A program made the position numbers and the translations under genes. This document shows, one piece after another, positions 5,854 to 7,603 of a DNA stretch of 7,603 nucleotides. The notes under the pieces are model-generated. The model worked only from the letters and a program-made list of their open reading frames with translations. It was not told the origin of the DNA and did no database searches. The stretch's first letter is position 1. The number at the start of each line of letters is the position of its first letter. The stretch lies in the NCBI GenBank assembly GCA_944364005.1, contig CALVVW010000055.1:1-7603 (forward strand), given 5' to 3'. The DNA comes from an uncultured Bacilli bacterium (GTDB lineage Bacteria > Bacillota_I > Bacilli_A > RF39 > UBA660).

Positions 5854-6744
5854 ATGAAAAATAAAATTCGATATTATTATAATTTAAGCGATTTTAGTCT
5901 CAGTATGATCAATAAGAATATTTATTATTTTAAGTATCATAATATATTTTATTCTTTTGAGATAGTTGAAAATATTGATTATTTTCAAAATATACTTTCT
6001 ATTCTTCAATCTCTTCCTAATTCACGTTATTTTCGTGTTGTTCCTAATATCTATAATAATGAGTTTTGTTTTATTGACAATCAATTTTACGCGTTGTTTA
6101 TGCATAATACGACTTCTTTTTCTCTTTTAAATGAAATTATTAATTTGCCGCGTTTGCCTTACAATATATCTAATGATAAAGTTTTCTCTTGGGATTATTT
6201 ATGGATAAAAAAAATTAATTATTATGAGTATCAATTAAAACATATTTTTAATGCTGATACTTCATTAATAATTAATGATTGTGTTTATTATTATATTGGA
6301 ATGGCTGAAAATGCTATTTCTTATTTAAAGTATAATTCGTTATATTTTTCTTCTACATTATATTTATGTCATAAACGGATTTCTGTAAAAGATTTTTTTC
6401 ACCCGCAAAATATTATTATTGATTGTTATCCAAGAGATATATCGGAATATATAAAGTATTTATTTTTTTCAAATACATATCAACAGTTTAACTTTTATTC
6501 TTTTTTTGAAAAAATTCATTTTTCTTTTAATGATTATATATTGTTATATTCCAGATTGTTGTTTCCATCATATTTTTTTGATATATATGATGATATTGTT
6601 AATAATCACTTAGATGAAGCAAAACTTAAATCTGTTTTATTTCGAGTAAATGAATATAATGACTATTTAGTTTATGTTCGCAGTATTATTTGTCGATTTT
6701 TTGAAATTCCTGAGGTTATATGGTTGAAGAAAAAATCCTTATAA
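5854..6744 (+). CDS. yutH: YutH/CotS-like spore coat-associated protein with degenerate kinase fold
   Basis: This 296-residue protein is extremely rich in Tyr, Phe, Ile and Asn. It resembles the CotS/YutH group, mother-cell proteins with an aminoglycoside-phosphotransferase-like fold that associate with the spore coat. Supporting blocks are DYLWIKKINYYEYQLKH (114-130), GMAENAISYL (149-158), LCHKRISVKDFFHPQNIIID (171-190) and RDISEYIKYLFF (194-205). DFFHPQN..IID resembles the catalytic loop and metal-binding segment of the phosphotransferases, but the HxD motif is altered, so activity is doubtful. The gene lies between YutD and the NifU-like gene, as yutH does in B. subtilis (from memory). No ribosome-binding site precedes the ATG at 5854 or the next in-frame ATG at 5905. 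The C-terminal stop overlaps the end of the convergent yutI. Confidence 0.65.
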   Translation: MKNKIRYYYNLSDFSLSMINKNIYYFKYHNIFYSFEIVENIDYFQNILSILQSLPNSRYFRVVPNIYNNEFCFIDNQFYALFMHNTTSFSLLNEIINLPRLPYNISNDKVFSWDYLWIKKINYYEYQLKHIFNADTSLIINDCVYYYIGMAENAISYLKYNSLYFSSTLYLCHKRISVKDFFHPQNIIIDCYPRDISEYIKYLFFSNTYQQFNFYSFFEKIHFSFNDYILLYSRLLFPSYFFDIYDDIVNNHLDEAKLKSVLFRVNEYNDYLVYVRSIICRFFEIPEVIWLKKKSL

Positions 6745-6972
6745 TAAATTCTTTACTTCTTTTATTTCAGGTATTTCGTTTTTTAAAATTTCTTCGATAC
6801 CATCTTTTAGGGTAATATCCATCATAGGACAACCTTCACATGCACCAGTTAATTGCACATATACAATATTATTTTCATATTTGATGAATTTTAAATCTCC
6901 TCCATCATTAATAAGATATGGCCTAATTCTTTCTATTAATAATTTTATTTTATCTTCTGTTTTATTTTCCAT
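6739..6972 (-). CDS. yutI: NifU-like C-terminal domain Fe-S carrier (YutI/Nfu type)
   Basis: This 77-residue protein consists of the NifU C-terminal (Nfu) domain alone. Proteins of this kind bind a [4Fe-4S] cluster between two subunits through a CxxC motif and hand it to target apoproteins. The motif is intact as LTGACEGCPM with C45 and C48, and RPYLINDGGDLKFI (17-30) is the usual N-terminal signature. Members are often somewhat longer (about 75-110 residues), so this is a minimal version. I chose the ATG at 6972 because GGTGAT (rev. strand, 6982-6977) stands just upstream; ATG 6978 or TTG 6984 would add only a few residues. It converges on the yutH-like gene and diverges from yugI. The TtcA-family enzyme in this window is one possible Fe-S client (inference). 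Confidence 0.92.
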   Translation of the reverse strand: MENKTEDKIKLLIERIRPYLINDGGDLKFIKYENNIVYVQLTGACEGCPMMDITLKDGIEEILKNEIPEIKEVKNLL

Positions 6973-6988
6973 ATTCATCACCAATAAT

Positions 6989-7017
6989 ATTATATCCTTT
7001 TTTTATTTAATGGTAAA
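6989..7017 (-). promoter_or_regulatory. Promoter of yutI (reverse strand)
   Basis: On the reverse strand TTTACC (7017-7012) and TATAAT (6994-6989) are separated by 17 bases, a good sigma-A arrangement. The start point would be near 6983, leaving only about 10 leader bases, with the ribosome-binding site at the very 5' end. Confidence 0.55.
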
Positions 7018-7031
7018 GTATTATCTTTTGC

Positions 7032-7060
7032 TTGTGATTATATAATTTTGATGATATACT
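7032..7060 (+). promoter_or_regulatory. Promoter of the yugI-like gene
   Basis: TTGTGA (7032-7037) and TATACT (7055-7060) stand 17 bases apart, and TG at 7052-7053 makes an extended -10. Start predicted near 7067, about 16 bases before the ATG. The promoter is back-to-back with that of yutI, with 14 bases between the two -35 elements. The palindrome ATTATATAAT (7037-7046) lies inside it. Confidence 0.6.
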
Positions 7061-7082
7061 GGTTTTGTTGGGAAGTGTGATA

Positions 7083-7457
7083 ATGAGTCAATATAAAAAA
7101 AATCAAATAGTTACTGGTTGTGTTACTGGTATAGAAAACTATGGAATATTTGTTAGTTTAGATGATTATTATAGCGGATTAATTCATATTTCTGAAATTT
7201 CTGATTTTTTTGTAAAGAATCCTGGTGATTTTGTTCATGTAGGTGAAACAATTAGAGCTAGGGTTGTTGATGATTGTGTATCTGACTCGTTTCATGTTAA
7301 GTTAAGTATAAAAAATATGGATTATCGATTTAATAAACGATATAGAAGGAGAAAAATTCTTGAAACAAGTAAAGGCTTTACTACATTAGAAGAGCAATTG
7401 CCTATATGGATATCAGTTAAAAAACTTCAAATAAGAGAAAATATGCAAAAAAATTAA
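7083..7457 (+). CDS. yugI: S1 RNA-binding domain protein, YugI/CvfD-like (general stress protein 13 type)
   Basis: This 124-residue protein carries one S1 OB-fold domain (residues about 7-78: VTGCVTGIENYGIFVSL, GLIHISEIS, GETIRARVVDD, HVKLSIKNMD). S1 domains bind RNA, and YugI/CvfD proteins associate with ribosomes or act in post-transcriptional regulation in Firmicutes. After the domain comes a strongly basic linker (RFNKRYRRRK, 82-91) and a short helix GFTTLEEQLPIWI (98-110), which matches the GFNTLxxxLxEWI tail of the YugI family and separates it from other S1 proteins. ATG 7083 is chosen to fit the family N-terminus; the upstream ribosome-binding site (around GGGAAGTG, 7070-7077) is weak. 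No conventional forward terminator follows; a long inverted repeat and the tRNA promoter begin six bases later. Confidence 0.87.
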   Translation: MSQYKKNQIVTGCVTGIENYGIFVSLDDYYSGLIHISEISDFFVKNPGDFVHVGETIRARVVDDCVSDSFHVKLSIKNMDYRFNKRYRRRKILETSKGFTTLEEQLPIWISVKKLQIRENMQKN

Positions 7458-7462
7458 AAAAA

Positions 7463-7522
7463 GTTAGTTGATAGTATTGACAAACCCTATTTTTATTGGT
7501 ATATTTAGTACTGTCAACTGAC
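7463..7522. repeat. 60-bp inverted repeat enclosing the tRNA-Val promoter
   Basis: GTTAGTTGATAGTA (7463-7476) pairs with TACTGTCAACTGAC (7509-7522) over 14 positions, 12 Watson-Crick and 2 T-G. Wobble pairs could extend the stem inward by up to four positions. The 32 bases between the arms contain the whole -35 to -10 region of the tRNA promoter. Read on the reverse strand, the stem-loop is followed by a run of seven Ts, then AA, then more Ts, i.e. the shape of a reverse-strand terminator. No T-run follows on the forward strand. Confidence 0.75.
7477..7505 (+). promoter_or_regulatory. Strong promoter of tRNA-Val
   Basis: A perfect TTGACA (7477-7482) stands 17 bases before TATATT (7500-7505, 5/6 match). 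Transcription would start near 7512, about 17 bases upstream of the mature tRNA 5' end, leaving a short leader for RNase P removal. It is the best -35 in the window. Confidence 0.8.
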
Positions 7523-7528
7523 ATTTAC

Positions 7529-7603
7529 GGGCGATTAGCTCAGTTGGTTAGAGCACCTGCCTTACAAGCAGGGGGTCACAGGTTCGAGTCCTATATCGCC
7601 CAC
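7529..7603 (+). tRNA. tRNA-Val (anticodon UAC), 3' end cut by window edge
   Basis: A full cloverleaf can be drawn. The acceptor stem is GGGCGAT (7529-7535) with ATCGCCC (7595-7601). The D stem is GCTC/GAGC (7538-7541 and 7551-7554), with loop AGTTGGTTA. The anticodon stem is CCTGC/GCAGG (7556-7560 and 7568-7572), with loop CTTACAA and anticodon TAC (7563-7565), reading valine GUA and GUG codons and possibly other GUN codons through wobble modification. The variable loop is GGGTC. The T loop is TTCGAGT (7583-7589). The discriminator is A7602; C7603 is the first base of what is probably an encoded CCA. The T stem ACAGG/CCTAT contains one C-A mismatch (7579-7593). Further tRNA genes may follow outside the window. 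Confidence 0.96.

Noticed and set aside
6973..6984. Upstream ATG/TTG starts for yutI
   Set aside because: They would overlap the GGTGAT ribosome-binding site and lie at or before the predicted transcription start; ATG 6972 fits better.
1..7603. CRISPR array, prophage, toxin-antitoxin or defence cluster
   Set aside because: I saw no regularly spaced repeats, no integrase or structural phage genes and no toxin-antitoxin pair; the genes are housekeeping, sporulation and one IS end.

Overview
The window is very AT-rich and uses the standard code: Trp is TGG, and TGA ends one gene. It reads as a chromosomal segment of an endospore-forming, low-GC Gram-positive bacterium (Bacillota, Bacilli-like). 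The main evidence is a complete sporulation sigma factor G, the YlmC/YmxH and YunB sporulation proteins, a YutH/CotS-like coat-associated protein, and the Bacilli housekeeping families YutD, YrzB (DUF1292) and YugI. Uncultured gut Bacilli would fit, but genus and order cannot be read from the sequence alone.

Layout. (1) 1-255: the 3' end of an IS200/IS605-type insertion sequence, with the transposase C-terminus and three consecutive hairpins, the last terminator-like. (2) 256-490: AT-rich spacer with a candidate promoter. (3) 491-1930: two tRNA-modification genes, trmL (SPOUT 2'-O-methylase of the wobble base) and a TtcA-family PP-loop tRNA thiolase. (4) 2005-3808: the sporulation operon sigG-ylmC-yunB. 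It is preceded by a sigma-G-like promoter sequence and by an inverted repeat that pairs with the sigG ribosome-binding site. (5) 3822-5777: yutD from its own extended -10 promoter, then yrzB and an unrecognised 416-residue disordered/coiled-coil protein from another promoter, closed by an intrinsic terminator. (6) 5821-6972: a yutH-like gene with a sigma-E-like promoter placed so that its mRNA would be nearly leaderless, converging on the NifU-like gene yutI. The two share a 6-bp palindrome as their stop codons. (7) 6985-7603: divergent promoters for yutI and a YugI/CvfD-like S1 RNA-binding protein, then a tRNA-Val(UAC) gene whose strong promoter sits inside a 60-bp inverted repeat. The tRNA runs off the window inside its CCA end.

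How the genes fit together. From memory of the Bacillus subtilis map, yunB, yutD, yutH and yutI lie in that order in one region of its chromosome. Here the same order survives, attached to sigG-ylmC and interrupted by yrzB and the unknown coiled-coil gene. The window is therefore a mix of forespore/mother-cell development genes and translation or Fe-S housekeeping genes. I see no defence system, phage, CRISPR array or biosynthetic cluster. The most unusual items are the promoter inside an inverted repeat, the apparently leaderless yutH transcript, the occluded sigG ribosome-binding site and the orphan 416-residue protein.
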